A stretch of 64,000 nucleotides of DNA from Pseudomonadota bacterium (lineage in GTDB: Bacteria > Desulfobacterota > Binatia > Binatales > Binataceae), in the NCBI GenBank assembly GCA_021325025.1, contig JAJPHZ010000016.1:434001-498000 (forward strand), given 5' to 3'. The position numbers and the translations under genes were made by a program. Positions within the stretch are counted from its first letter, which is position 1. Each line of letters begins with the position of its first letter. Below are positions 7,604 to 16,167 of this stretch, piece by piece. Below the pieces are notes generated by a model. The model ran no database searches and was not told the origin of the DNA. It saw only the letters and a list, made by a program, of their open reading frames with translations.

Positions 7604-8452
7604 ATGAAAGATCAAGGCGCGGGCCACCGGCCCGATGACACAACCAAATCGATTCCACCGCAGCCGCTGACTTTGGAAGGCTCCTACATCCTGCACCAGA
7701 TGATTCGCGTGCGATGGCCCCAGTGGAAGGCGTGCGACGCGAACCGGCGTGCCGCCGAAATCGCTGCGGCCGGCGAACTGCTGGCGCAGCTTGAAGCGCG
7801 TGCCGGCGGCCAGAGCGCGCTGTTCTCGCTGTTGGGGCACAAGGGCGACGCAATGCTGGTGCACTTCCGCCGCTCGCTCGAGGAACTGCGCGAGGCGCAG
7901 CTGCAATGGACCCGGCTGGGTCTGTGGGACTTCTGCGAGTATACCTCCTCGTATCTGTCGGTGGTCGAGATTGGGTTGTATGAGGCGTCGCTGCGCTTGT
8001 ACTCGGCGCTGGCCGGCGAGGGGATCGCGCCGGACTCCGAGGCGTGGAAACAGCGGGTGGATGCGGAAATCACCCGCCAGCGCCAGGCGATGGCACCGCG
8101 CCTGTGGCCTGACATCCCCGCGCGTCCGTACGTATGCTTCTACCCGATGGACAAGCGGCGGGGCGAAAGCCGCAACTGGTATCAGGTGCCAATCGCGCAG
8201 CGCGGGGCGATGATGCGCGAGCACGGCGTGATCGGGCGCAAATACGCGGGGCTGGTCACCCAAATCATTTCCGGCTCGATCGGGTTCGACAATTTCGAAT
8301 GGGGCGTGGACCTGTTCGCCGACGATCCGCTGGTGTTCAAGAAGCTGGTCTACGAGATGCGCTTTGACGAAGCCAGCGCCGTCTACGGTGCGTTCGGCGA
8401 CTTTTACACCGGCATCCGCGTGCGCCCCGCCGAACTGGCGCAACTGCTGTAG
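7604..8452 (+). CDS. chdC: Coproheme decarboxylase ChdC/HemQ (chlorite dismutase family)
   Basis: This 282-residue chlorite-dismutase-family protein is predicted to convert coproheme III to heme b in the coproporphyrin-dependent pathway. The conserved catalytic core is FYPMDKRRGESRNWY (Tyr180) followed by REHGVIGRKYAG (His207, the proximal ligand) and GFDNFEWGVDLFADDP, matching the ChdC clade and not true chlorite dismutases. The ATG at 7604 has a GCAGGG upstream. A longer open frame extending back into the MMPL gene is a shadow. About 30 N-terminal residues are unstructured. No other heme biosynthesis gene is in the window. Confidence 0.88.
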   Translation: MKDQGAGHRPDDTTKSIPPQPLTLEGSYILHQMIRVRWPQWKACDANRRAAEIAAAGELLAQLEARAGGQSALFSLLGHKGDAMLVHFRRSLEELREAQLQWTRLGLWDFCEYTSSYLSVVEIGLYEASLRLYSALAGEGIAPDSEAWKQRVDAEITRQRQAMAPRLWPDIPARPYVCFYPMDKRRGESRNWYQVPIAQRGAMMREHGVIGRKYAGLVTQIISGSIGFDNFEWGVDLFADDPLVFKKLVYEMRFDEASAVYGAFGDFYTGIRVRPAELAQLL

Positions 8453-8470
8453 CGTGGCAGCGCGCCGACG

Positions 8471-9124
8471 CTACGCGATCTTCTGCTTGCTGGCGTGCCA
8501 GTCGGCGAGGAACTTCTCCAGTCCGATGTCGGTCAGCGGATGGCACAGCATCTGGCGCAGCACGTTGAAGGGCAGGGTGGCGACGTGCGCGCCCAGTTCC
8601 GCCGCCTTGAGCACGTGCAGTGGATTGCGCAGCGACGCGACCAGCACCTGGGTCGGATAATCGTAGTTGCGCAGGATGTGCAGCGTCTGCTCCACCGTGG
8701 TCATCCCGTCGTGGCCGATGTCGTCCAAGCGGCCGACGAACGGCGACACGTAGCTGGCCCCGCATTTGGCCGCAGCCAGCGCCTGCAGCGGCGAGAAGAT
8801 CAGTGTGACATTGACCTTGATGCCGCGTTTGGCCAGGGCGGTGGTAGCCTTGAGGCCCTCCAGGGTAACGGGGCATTTGACGACGATATTGGGATGCAGC
8901 CGGGCCAGCTTCTCGCCCTCTTCCAGCATCCGCGGCGCGTCGGTGGAGACTACCTCGGCGCTGACCGGACCGTCGACCAGCGAGCAGATCTCACGCAGCA
9001 CCTCAGCGTAGGGACGGCCGGTTTTGGCCAGCAGGCTGGGGTTGGTGGTGACGCCGTCGATCAGGCCCCAGCTCAACGCCTCGCGCAGCTCGCCGGTATC
9101 CGCACCATCCAAGAAGATTTTCAT
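8471..9124 (-). CDS. fsa: Transaldolase / fructose-6-phosphate aldolase
   Basis: This 217-residue class I aldolase belongs to the small transaldolase group (TalB_C/FSA, TalC). It starts [17 protein letters not shown] and contains [13 protein letters not shown] and the Schiff-base lysine in [13 protein letters not shown] (Lys83). The C-terminal [14 protein letters not shown] segment is also typical. It acts in the cytoplasm in pentose phosphate or sugar metabolism; sequence alone does not separate transaldolase from fructose-6-phosphate aldolase activity. Its ATG overlaps the folK stop codon by 4 bp, so the two are translationally coupled. Confidence 0.9.
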   Translation of the reverse strand: MKIFLDGADTGELREALSWGLIDGVTTNPSLLAKTGRPYAEVLREICSLVDGPVSAEVVSTDAPRMLEEGEKLARLHPNIVVKCPVTLEGLKATTALAKRGIKVNVTLIFSPLQALAAAKCGASYVSPFVGRLDDIGHDGMTTVEQTLHILRNYDYPTQVLVASLRNPLHVLKAAELGAHVATLPFNVLRQMLCHPLTDIGLEKFLADWHASKQKIA

Positions 9125-9696
9125 CGTGACGCAACCTCCCGGCGCGGCGATGGCGGTCTTAGCAAATCGGCGCGCATCAGCACAACCCTCTGTGTGGATT
9201 TAAGTCCGGCCAGCAATTCCGAAATACTGGCATTGAGGCGCGGATGAATCAAAGCGGGCGCCAGCTCGCTCATCGGCACCAGCACGAAGCGCCGTTCATG
9301 CAAGCGGGGATGGGGGACGGTCAGTTTGGGGGTGTCGATGAGTTCCTTGTTGAAAAACAACAGGTCCAGGTCGATGATCCGCGGCTTGTACTTGGTCCGC
9401 GCGGCGCCCTTGGGGGCCCGCTTGGGCATCCGCACCCGCTTGCGGCCCATCGCCCGCTCGATCGACAACAACTGCTGCATCAGAACTTCGGCCGAAAGTT
9501 CGGTCTCCACCTCCACCGCGCCATTGAGGAACGGCCCCGCAACCTCGCCCACCGGTTCCGTCTCGTAAATCGAGGACTGGCGGACGATCCGCGTGTGCCG
9601 CAATTTACCTATGCGCTCGAGTGCCTCGTGATAATTGGCGAGTCGATCGCCGAGGTTGGTGCCTATGCCGATGAAAGCCCGATGGGGCATCCCCAA
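9121..9696 (-). CDS. folK: 2-amino-4-hydroxy-6-hydroxymethyldihydropteridine diphosphokinase
   Basis: This protein would catalyse pyrophosphorylation of the pterin in folate synthesis. It carries the family landmarks [30 protein letters not shown] and the catalytic [11 protein letters not shown] with [14 protein letters not shown]. At 191 residues it is longer than the usual 160. Part of the excess is a lysine/arginine-rich insertion between the ERAMGRKR helix and PRIIDLD, next to the ATP-binding loop. Another ATG two codons downstream is possible. The gene lies 2 bp after dapL and overlaps fsa by 4 bp, forming a minus-strand operon. Confidence 0.92.
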   Translation of the reverse strand: MGMPHRAFIGIGTNLGDRLANYHEALERIGKLRHTRIVRQSSIYETEPVGEVAGPFLNGAVEVETELSAEVLMQQLLSIERAMGRKRVRMPKRAPKGAARTKYKPRIIDLDLLFFNKELIDTPKLTVPHPRLHERRFVLVPMSELAPALIHPRLNASISELLAGLKSTQRVVLMRADLLRPPSPRREVASR

Positions 9697-9698
9697 TG

Positions 9699-10865
9699 CT
9701 ACAGCTTGAGCGCTTTAATTCTTTCGGCCGCCTCTTTCAACCGCCCGGTGGCCAAGGTAATCGACAACCGAACGTACCCTTCACCGCCACTGCCAAAGCC
9801 GGAGCCCGGTGTAATCACCACTCCCGCCTGCCTGAGCACGCGCTCGCTGAACGATGCCGATGTATATCCTTTGGGCACCTCCGCCCAGATGTAAAACGTG
9901 GCCTTGGGTGGTTCACAGGCCAGCCCCAGACCGCGCAAAGCCGCCACCATCACGTCGCGCCGCTCCTGGTAAATCCTGCAATATTCCCGCAGGGTCTCTT
10001 CCCCGCCCCCCAGCGCCGTGATCGCCGCTTCCTGAATTCCCTGGAAGACTCCCGAATCCACGTTGGTCTTGACCTTGCCCAACCCCGAGACGAGAGCCGC
10101 ATTGCCAACCACGAAACCCACCCGCCATCCGGTCATCGAAAACGTCTTGGACAGCGAATGGAACTCCACCGCGCACTCCCGCGCCCCGTCAACCTCAAAG
10201 ACGCTGGGTGCGCGATAACCGTTATACGCGATTTCCGAATATGCGAGGTCGTGAGCCAGGATAATGTTGTTCCTGAGGCAAAACTGGACCGCTGTCTTGA
10301 AAAAGGATAAATCCGCCACCGCTCCGGTGGGGTTGTTGGGATAATTGAGCCACAGCAGCTTGGCGCGCTTAGCCACTTCCGCCGGTATTGCCGACAAGTC
10401 CGGCAAAAATCCGTTCTGTTTCTTCAATGGGAGGAAATAAGCCTCACCCCCGCTGAAGGTGCATCCGGAAAAGTACACCGGGTACCCTGGGTCGGGAATC
10501 AGTACGATATCGCCGGGATCAACCACTGCGGTGGAGAAATTGGCGATGCCCTCCTTCGAGCCGATCAGCGCGCAGACTTCCGTGCGGGGGTCGAAATCAA
10601 CGCCGAAGCGCCGTTTGTACCATTTGGATGCAGCGACGCGGAACGATTCCAGCCCTTCGTAGTCTGGATAGCGATGGTTGACGGGATTTTCGGCTGATCG
10701 CTTCAATGCCGCCACGATATAATCCGGGGTGGGCAGGTCGGGGTCGCCGATTCCCAAGCTGATGACGTCGACGCCTTTGGCCTGAACTTCCTTCTTCAGG
10801 CGATCGAGTTCGGCGAACAGATAGGGTGGAAGTTTTCCCAGACGTTTTGCGAGATTGATTTGCAC
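9699..10865 (-). CDS. dapL: LL-diaminopimelate aminotransferase (PLP class I/II)
   Basis: This 388-residue fold-type I aminotransferase most resembles DapL, which makes LL-diaminopimelate directly from tetrahydrodipicolinate for lysine and peptidoglycan synthesis. It has the DapL-like opening LAKRLGKLPPYLFAELD, SLGIGDPDLPTP, the cofactor-binding NYPNNPTGAVA, and the PLP lysine in FHSLSKTFSMTGWRVGF. The C-terminal GYVRLSITL is also typical. Related aspartate or alanine aminotransferases cannot be fully excluded. It is the first gene of the dapL-folK-fsa run. Confidence 0.85.
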   Translation of the reverse strand: MQINLAKRLGKLPPYLFAELDRLKKEVQAKGVDVISLGIGDPDLPTPDYIVAALKRSAENPVNHRYPDYEGLESFRVAASKWYKRRFGVDFDPRTEVCALIGSKEGIANFSTAVVDPGDIVLIPDPGYPVYFSGCTFSGGEAYFLPLKKQNGFLPDLSAIPAEVAKRAKLLWLNYPNNPTGAVADLSFFKTAVQFCLRNNIILAHDLAYSEIAYNGYRAPSVFEVDGARECAVEFHSLSKTFSMTGWRVGFVVGNAALVSGLGKVKTNVDSGVFQGIQEAAITALGGGEETLREYCRIYQERRDVMVAALRGLGLACEPPKATFYIWAEVPKGYTSASFSERVLRQAGVVITPGSGFGSGGEGYVRLSITLATGRLKEAAERIKALKL

Positions 10866-11065
10866 CAGTTATCGGCTCCGCCTACTCTGCCTAACACAAT
10901 TCCCGAGCTTGGGAAACATCGCCCGGCCGATTTTGGCCACGGTTTTGCTCACAGGCAGCCCAAAGCCAACTGCCGGACGCCGAAATTAAACGTTGTTTGA
11001 TTGGTTCGGACCGAGTTTGCCCTTATAGCCGTTTCTCCGGGTTCAACGATTCGACTGGATTCGCC

Positions 11066-11095
11066 TTGACCCGGCGTTTGCGCCCCAAATATTGT
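11066..11095 (+). promoter_or_regulatory. Candidate sigma-70 promoter
   Basis: TTGACC at 11066-11071 and TATTGT at 11090-11095 are separated by 18 bp. They lie about 20 bp before the ATG of the downstream hypothetical gene, inside the 249-bp divergent gap with dapL. This is pattern matching only. Confidence 0.3.
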
Positions 11096-11114
11096 GCCAG
11101 CCGCTGGAGAGCCA

Positions 11115-12275
11115 ATGGCAAAGGATAAAGCCACCGACCAAAGCTTGGCCACGCTTGGAGTCGACCCGTCGGAGCCGGCACAGGCTGTTGAAAAACTGGG
11201 CTCGCTGCGAGCTTCGGGCACGGCCAGCGACCTTCAGATTGCTGCCGCCGCCGGTTGCATCGCCAGTCCGGGGGCGGCGCAGCTCCTGGCGGAGATGGAG
11301 GTGGGCGCCAGCGGGACTCTGCGACGGGAGATTCGCCGTGCGCTGTTCAAGCTACGTCAGCACGGGATCGAGCCACCTGCCCCAGCCGCCCGCACGCCCA
11401 TGGCCGTCCCAGCGGGCGAGGCCAACGTCAGCGCGATTATTTCACCAATCGATGCCGCGGGCTCACGCCTGGTGTGGCTGATCAAGGCGCGCAGCCAAGG
11501 CGGACTTAGCCGCCTGCAAGGTCTGACGTCCGAAGACGAAGGACTGGTGGGCGCCAACCTGACCCACGTCAGCCGCCGCGAACTGCGCGAGGAGCGCCAG
11601 GAGATCGAACGGCGTTCTTCGGTCAAACTAATCGACGCGGACTATCGCCTTGCGGACTTCATGTTATGCGAGGCATATCGGCGCACTCCGCCGTCACGGC
11701 TGGGCCAGGTGGGGAACTTCCTGGCGCTGCGCGCGGAAATCCTCGCCGCCGCGCCGCCCACCGACTATCGCCATCCGATCTACGAGGAATTCGCCGCCAC
11801 GCTCGACCAGGAGCCGTCCGTCGATTTACTGAAGGAGCCCGAGGTCGCATGGATCATCCCAGAGTCGGAGCTGAAACCGTACCTGGATGAGATCCAGCAG
11901 ATTCGCCAAAGCCCGTTGGTACTCAATCAGTATCAGCAGCAGGAGCGCGTCGAGGCGGTGGTCGGACGAGCGCTCGAGCAGCTCCTGGGAGGCGAGCGGG
12001 GCGAGCTGATGCGCCGGCGGCTGGAGGACACGGCCTACTACCTGGCCCGTACCGGGCGCCTCAAGGCCGCTCAATGGGCCGCGTCGGCGGCGGCGCGGAT
12101 TCGCGACGGCCAGCCGCTGGGCCGCATCCCGTTTTTTGTCCAATATGTGATGAGAAGCATTGGCATGGTGCTGTCCGAGCAGCGTGAGCAGGAGCAACAG
12201 CAGCCGCGCCTGATCATGACGCCGGCGGAGGCAATGCGCGCGCAGGCTGCGCGGGCACGCGCACAGCGACGTTGA
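11115..12275 (+). CDS. Conserved-looking hypothetical protein
   Basis: This 386-residue protein is not recognised. The ATG at 11115 has a good GGAGAG at about 6-bp spacing; an upstream ATG at 11094 has none. The sequence is mostly helical and hydrophilic, with no signal peptide or membrane segment. A short N-terminal part repeats small helices (residues about 35-85). The middle is charged (RRELREERQEIERR). The C-terminal tail is Q/E- and A/R-rich (EQREQEQQQPRL). Codon use and GC match the neighbours. It stands alone between dapL (divergent) and the CoA-transferase gene, so context gives no function. Confidence 0.75.
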   Translation: MAKDKATDQSLATLGVDPSEPAQAVEKLGSLRASGTASDLQIAAAAGCIASPGAAQLLAEMEVGASGTLRREIRRALFKLRQHGIEPPAPAARTPMAVPAGEANVSAIISPIDAAGSRLVWLIKARSQGGLSRLQGLTSEDEGLVGANLTHVSRRELREERQEIERRSSVKLIDADYRLADFMLCEAYRRTPPSRLGQVGNFLALRAEILAAAPPTDYRHPIYEEFAATLDQEPSVDLLKEPEVAWIIPESELKPYLDEIQQIRQSPLVLNQYQQQERVEAVVGRALEQLLGGERGELMRRRLEDTAYYLARTGRLKAAQWAASAAARIRDGQPLGRIPFFVQYVMRSIGMVLSEQREQEQQQPRLIMTPAEAMRAQAARARAQRR

Positions 12276-12342
12276 CTTGACCGCGCCCACCCCCTAAATT
12301 CGGCGCAGCCTACTCCTGTCGAGCGCAAAATCAGCCGCCGCG

Positions 12343-13542
12343 ATGCTCCAACAAAAGCCTCTGCAGGGAATCCGGGTGCTGGACCTAAGCCGCGTGCTGG
12401 CCGGACCCTATTGCACGATGAACCTGGCCGACCTGGGCGCCGAGGTGATCAAAATCGAGCTGCCCGGCCACGGCGACGACGCGCGCCGCTTCCCGCCGAT
12501 GATTCCCAATTCCGCCGACTCCGCTTACTTTTACGGCGTCAATCGCGGCAAGCTTAGCGTCACGCTGGACCTGCGCGCGGCGCAAGGCGCGGCGATTTTT
12601 CTTGACCTGGCGGCGCTGTCCGACGTGGTGGTGGAGAATTTCTCGCCCGGCACGATGGCCCGCTTCGGTCTGGCCTACGAACAGCTCCGAGCGCGCAATC
12701 CCCGGCTGATTGTGTGCTCGATCTCGGGGTTCGGCCAGTCAGGGCCGATGGCGTCGGAGCCGGCCTACGATATCGTCGCCCAGGCGCTGGGTGGTACGAT
12801 GAGCGTCACCGGCGCGGCGGGCGGGGAGCCGACGCGCTGCGGGGTTTCGATCGGCGACATGGTGGCGGCGCTATACGGCGTGGTCGCGATTCTGGCGGCG
12901 CTGCGGGTGCGCGATCGGAGCGGAGTTGGGCAGCATCTGGATATCGCGATGCTCGACTGCCAGGTCGCGATGCTGGAAGGGGCGCTGGGGCAATACTCCG
13001 CCACCGGCGCGATCCCGGGGCGAATCGGCAGCCGCCATCCGTCGATCACGCCCTTTCAGCAGTTCCCCGCCGCCGACGACTACTTCGTGGTCGGCGTCGG
13101 CAACGAAGCATTGTGGCAGCGCTTTTGCGACGCGCTGGGGCTGGCGCATCTGAAGAACGATGCGCGCTTTGCCGATAATCCCAGCCGCACCCGCAATCAC
13201 GCGCAGCTCGACGTGCTGTTGCGCGAGCATTTCTCAACCCGTCCGCGCGCGCACTGGCTGGATTTGCTGGCCAAGGCGGGCGTGCCGTGCGCGCCGGTGT
13301 CCAATGTCGCGGAGGTCGCCCGCAGTCCACAGTTGCGCGCGCGCAACATGATCCTGCCCGCCGAGCATCCCACCTATGACGGCCTGCTGGTGCCGGGCTC
13401 GCCGCTGAAATCGGCGGATGACGCGGCGCCGCCGCCCACCCGCGCTCCGGCGCTCGGCGAGCATACCGAAGCGGTGCTGGAAAGGTTGTTAGGTTACGAC
13501 CGGGTGCGGATGGCGGAGTTGCGCGCGCGGGGTATCATTTGA
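12343..13542 (+). CDS. CaiB/BaiF (family III) CoA-transferase
   Basis: This 399-residue family III CoA-transferase would move CoA between acyl donors and acceptors by a glutamyl/aspartyl-CoA mechanism. It shows the typical opening GIRVLDLSRVLAGPY, LADLGAEVIKIE, the NRGKLSVTLDL motif, SGFGQSGP, and the catalytic aspartate of the GVSIGDMVAALYG segment (Asp172). The length is typical. The thiolase gene starts 36 bp later on the same strand, which fits a role in acyl-CoA catabolism. Exact substrates (for example fatty, aromatic or carnitine-like acids) cannot be read from the sequence. Confidence 0.9.
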   Translation: MLQQKPLQGIRVLDLSRVLAGPYCTMNLADLGAEVIKIELPGHGDDARRFPPMIPNSADSAYFYGVNRGKLSVTLDLRAAQGAAIFLDLAALSDVVVENFSPGTMARFGLAYEQLRARNPRLIVCSISGFGQSGPMASEPAYDIVAQALGGTMSVTGAAGGEPTRCGVSIGDMVAALYGVVAILAALRVRDRSGVGQHLDIAMLDCQVAMLEGALGQYSATGAIPGRIGSRHPSITPFQQFPAADDYFVVGVGNEALWQRFCDALGLAHLKNDARFADNPSRTRNHAQLDVLLREHFSTRPRAHWLDLLAKAGVPCAPVSNVAEVARSPQLRARNMILPAEHPTYDGLLVPGSPLKSADDAAPPPTRAPALGEHTEAVLERLLGYDRVRMAELRARGII

Positions 13543-13578
13543 TGGGGCGCGGATGCGCCCGCAGCGGAGGAGCAAACG

Positions 13579-14718
13579 ATGACCGAGGCCGTAATCGTCG
13601 ACGGCGTGCGCACGCCAATCGCGCGCGCGGGCAAGGACAAGAGCTATTACAAGGACATCCGTGCCGACGAACTGGGCGCGCTATGCATAAAAGAGCTGCT
13701 GCGGCGTAACCCCAAGGTTAATCCCGCCGAAATCGAGGACGTCGTCTGGGGATGCGCCAACCAGTCGGCCGAGCAAAGCTTCAACATCGGGCGCATGATC
13801 GCGCTGCTGGCCGAGCTGCCGGTGGAGGTGGCCGGCACCACCGTTGATCGCCAGTGCGGCTCCAGTCTGCAGGCGCTCAACTTCGCCGCCCAGGCGATTA
13901 TGACCGGCGCCGGCGAGGTCGCAATCGCCGGCGGCGTCGAGCACATGACGCATATCCCGATGGGGTCGGGGCTGGCGCCCAACAACCGCCTGCTCAAGAT
14001 GTTCCCGCGCGACATGTTCTTCATGGGACTGACGGCGGAGCGGTTGGCCGCGATGTACAACATCCGGCGCGAGGATGCCGACGCGTTTTCGCTGCGCTCC
14101 AATCAGCGCGCGATCGCCGCGCGCGAGCGCTTTAAGGAGGAAATCGTCAAGGTGCCGATCGGCGAAGGCGCCTTCGCCGAGATTGACGCCGGACCGCGCG
14201 CCGACACCAGCCTGGAGAAGCTGGCTGCGCTCGCTCCCTCGTTCAAGGAGGGCGGCCAGGTAACTGCCGGGAACTCCTCGCAGATCAGCGACGGCGCCGC
14301 CGCGGTGCTGGTGATGAGCGCCGAACGCGCCCGTTCGCTGGGAATCCAACCGATGGTGCGGATCCGCGCTACCGCGGTCGCCGGCGTGCGGCCGGAAATC
14401 ATGGGATGGGGCCCGGTGCCGGCCACCACCAAGGCGCTGGCGCGTGCCGGGCTCCGGCTCGGCGACATCGACCTGTTTGAAATCAACGAGGCGTTCGCCG
14501 CCCAGGTGCTGGCCTGCAACACGGAGTTGAAAATCGACGAGGACAAGCTCAACGTAAATGGCGGTGCCGTCGCGCTGGGGCATCCGCTGGGATGCTCGGG
14601 GGCGCGCCTGATGACGACGTTGATACACGAGATGCGCCGGCGGGGCGCGCGGCTGGGCGTCGCCACGATGTGCATCGGAATGGGCCAGGGCGTAGCGACG
14701 GTGGTCGAACAGGTCTGA
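13579..14718 (+). CDS. Thiolase (acetyl-CoA acyltransferase)
   Basis: This 379-residue thiolase has the full catalytic set: nucleophile Cys93 in DRQCGSSLQALN, NEAFAAQVLA, His335 in NGGAVALGHPLGCSGAR and Cys365 in MCIGMGQG. It would cleave 3-oxoacyl-CoA (degradative) or condense acetyl-CoA. The GGAGG-like site before the ATG is good. With the CoA-transferase gene just upstream it probably forms a small beta-oxidation-type operon. The presence of all residues argues against the SCP-x-like non-catalytic thiolases. Confidence 0.92.
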   Translation: MTEAVIVDGVRTPIARAGKDKSYYKDIRADELGALCIKELLRRNPKVNPAEIEDVVWGCANQSAEQSFNIGRMIALLAELPVEVAGTTVDRQCGSSLQALNFAAQAIMTGAGEVAIAGGVEHMTHIPMGSGLAPNNRLLKMFPRDMFFMGLTAERLAAMYNIRREDADAFSLRSNQRAIAARERFKEEIVKVPIGEGAFAEIDAGPRADTSLEKLAALAPSFKEGGQVTAGNSSQISDGAAAVLVMSAERARSLGIQPMVRIRATAVAGVRPEIMGWGPVPATTKALARAGLRLGDIDLFEINEAFAAQVLACNTELKIDEDKLNVNGGAVALGHPLGCSGARLMTTLIHEMRRRGARLGVATMCIGMGQGVATVVEQV

Positions 14719-14743
14719 AGCGGATGGCGCGGTTGGGTTTGAG

Positions 14744-15304
14744 ATGAGTACCAGGTTGCGGGGTTGGCGGATTGGTCTGGCGGCGGCACTCGCGGCCGCA
14801 CTTGTGGCTTCGGCGTCTTACGCCAGCGCGGGCAAGACCGCGGTAGCGGCCAGTCCTCCGCCGCATGCTCCCGTCAAGCCCGGACGCAAGCTGTTGAGCT
14901 TTACCCTGACCGATCTTGACGGGCGCGCAGTGAAGCTGTCGAAGTGGCGCGGTCATCCGCTAATCGTCGATTTCTGGGCCACCTGGTGTCCGCCCTGCCG
15001 CAAGGAAGTGCCGGAACTCAACGCCATCTACAAAAAGTATCGCCGCCGCGGACTGGTGGTGCTGGGGGTGTCGGTGGACAAGGTGCAGGGCGACGGCGTC
15101 AAATCCGTGCTGCCCTTCGCCCGGGAATTCAAGGTCAGCTATCCGATCCTGATGGCGGACGACGCGCTGGTCGAAGCGATGGACCTCGACAACATCCCGA
15201 CCACCCTGTTCATCAACCGCAAGGGCGAAACCGTCGCGCGCCTGGAGGGCCGCGGCAAATCCGGCGAACTGACCGCCGCCGCCAAAAACCTGTTCCGGGA
15301 TTGA
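14744..15304 (+). CDS. TlpA/ResA-like periplasmic thioredoxin
   Basis: This 186-residue protein has an N-terminal signal peptide or anchor (residues 8-25, alanine-rich) followed by a thioredoxin-fold domain of the AhpC/TSA-Redoxin TlpA subfamily. The active site is WCPPC (Cys82, Cys85), with the cis-proline region DNIPTTLFINRKG. Such proteins act as periplasmic disulfide reductants, for example in cytochrome c maturation. The gene starts 25 bp after the thiolase but is probably functionally separate. Confidence 0.88.
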   Translation: MSTRLRGWRIGLAAALAAALVASASYASAGKTAVAASPPPHAPVKPGRKLLSFTLTDLDGRAVKLSKWRGHPLIVDFWATWCPPCRKEVPELNAIYKKYRRRGLVVLGVSVDKVQGDGVKSVLPFAREFKVSYPILMADDALVEAMDLDNIPTTLFINRKGETVARLEGRGKSGELTAAAKNLFRD

Positions 15305-15529
15305 TACGCGCCGCGCGCTGTCTTGGGCCGCATCCACGCGCGATCCTAAAGCGATCGGCCGCCGGCGCGCTCACGCCGCACTCGCCGGGACGCTCGGATT
15401 TCCTGGGAACAGACGCGGGCCGAAATCATCTCGTGCCGTGTGCCCTCCTGTTGATGTGAGCGCGAAGAGTTAGGGCGCCTTGCCTACTGTATGGATTCAC
15501 CGCCGCGGGCGGGGTTAGAATGGCGCCAA

Positions 15530-15775
15530 ATGCAGGCTGAGGAACTTAAGAAACTTATCGAGCAGGGGTTGCCTGGAGCGCAGGTCGAAGTGCGCGATTT
15601 CACCGGCGGCGGCGACCATTTCGAAGCCGTGGTGGTAAGCGCGGACTTTGAAGGCAAGTCCCTGGTAGAGCGGCATCAGGCGGTCTACGCCGCGCTCGGT
15701 GAGGCGATGCGCGCGCAAATCCATGCCCTGACGCTCAAGACGCTTACGCCGGCGCAATATCAGCAGCGGAGGTAA
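15530..15775 (+). CDS. BolA-family protein
   Basis: This 81-residue BolA/IbaG-type protein partners monothiol glutaredoxins in Fe-S cluster handling. It has the BolA core: GAQVEVRDFTGGGDHFEAVVV followed by the FEGKSLVERHQAVYAAL helix with the invariant histidine. The ATG at 15530 is preferred over 15491 because BolA proteins begin directly with the first helix. It ends 5 bp before the Grx4 gene, the classic BolA-Grx operon. Confidence 0.9.
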   Translation: MQAEELKKLIEQGLPGAQVEVRDFTGGGDHFEAVVVSADFEGKSLVERHQAVYAALGEAMRAQIHALTLKTLTPAQYQQRR

Positions 15776-15780
15776 ATCAG

Positions 15781-16104
15781 ATGGCCCAGGACGTCGTCGA
15801 ACGCATCCAGCAGGCGGTCTCGTCCAACAAGGTCATGATCTTCATGAAAGGGACGGCCAATTTTCCGCAATGCGGGTTCTCGGCCGCCACCGTCCAGGTC
15901 TTCCAGGAACTCGGCGTCCCGTTTGAAACCGCCGACGTGTTGGCTGATCCCGAACTGCGCGAAGCGATCAAACGCTACACGAACTGGCCCACCATCCCGC
16001 AGGTCTTCATCGGCGGCAAGTTCATCGGCGGTTGCGACATCGTGCGCGAGATGTACGAAAGCGGCGAGCTGCAAAGCCTGCTCGAGTCGACGCTGAAGGA
16101 TTAG
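15781..16104 (+). CDS. grxD: Monothiol glutaredoxin (Grx4/GrxD type)
   Basis: This 107-residue protein is a CGFS-type monothiol glutaredoxin that binds a [2Fe-2S] cluster with glutathione or an equivalent thiol. Active site CGFS is at residues 31-34 after MIFMKGTANFPQ. The TIPQVFIGGKFIGGCDI segment is the conserved thiol-binding region. Pairing with the adjacent BolA gene is a well-known complex that delivers or senses Fe-S clusters. It is probably co-transcribed with bolA. Confidence 0.95.
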   Translation: MAQDVVERIQQAVSSNKVMIFMKGTANFPQCGFSAATVQVFQELGVPFETADVLADPELREAIKRYTNWPTIPQVFIGGKFIGGCDIVREMYESGELQSLLESTLKD

Positions 16105-16115
16105 GGGCACCGCAA

Positions 16116-16144
16116 CCCTCATCCCAACACCTGTGGGAGAGGGG
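16116..16144. repeat. Palindromic element of the CCCTC...GAGGG type
   Basis: In the 63-bp gap between grxD and nadE, CCCTCATCCCA faces TGGGAGAGGG around a short loop, with one imperfection. The arms resemble those of the hairpin at 393-421. Confidence 0.4.
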
Positions 16145-16167
16145 ACGGAGCTGAGACGAAGACGATC

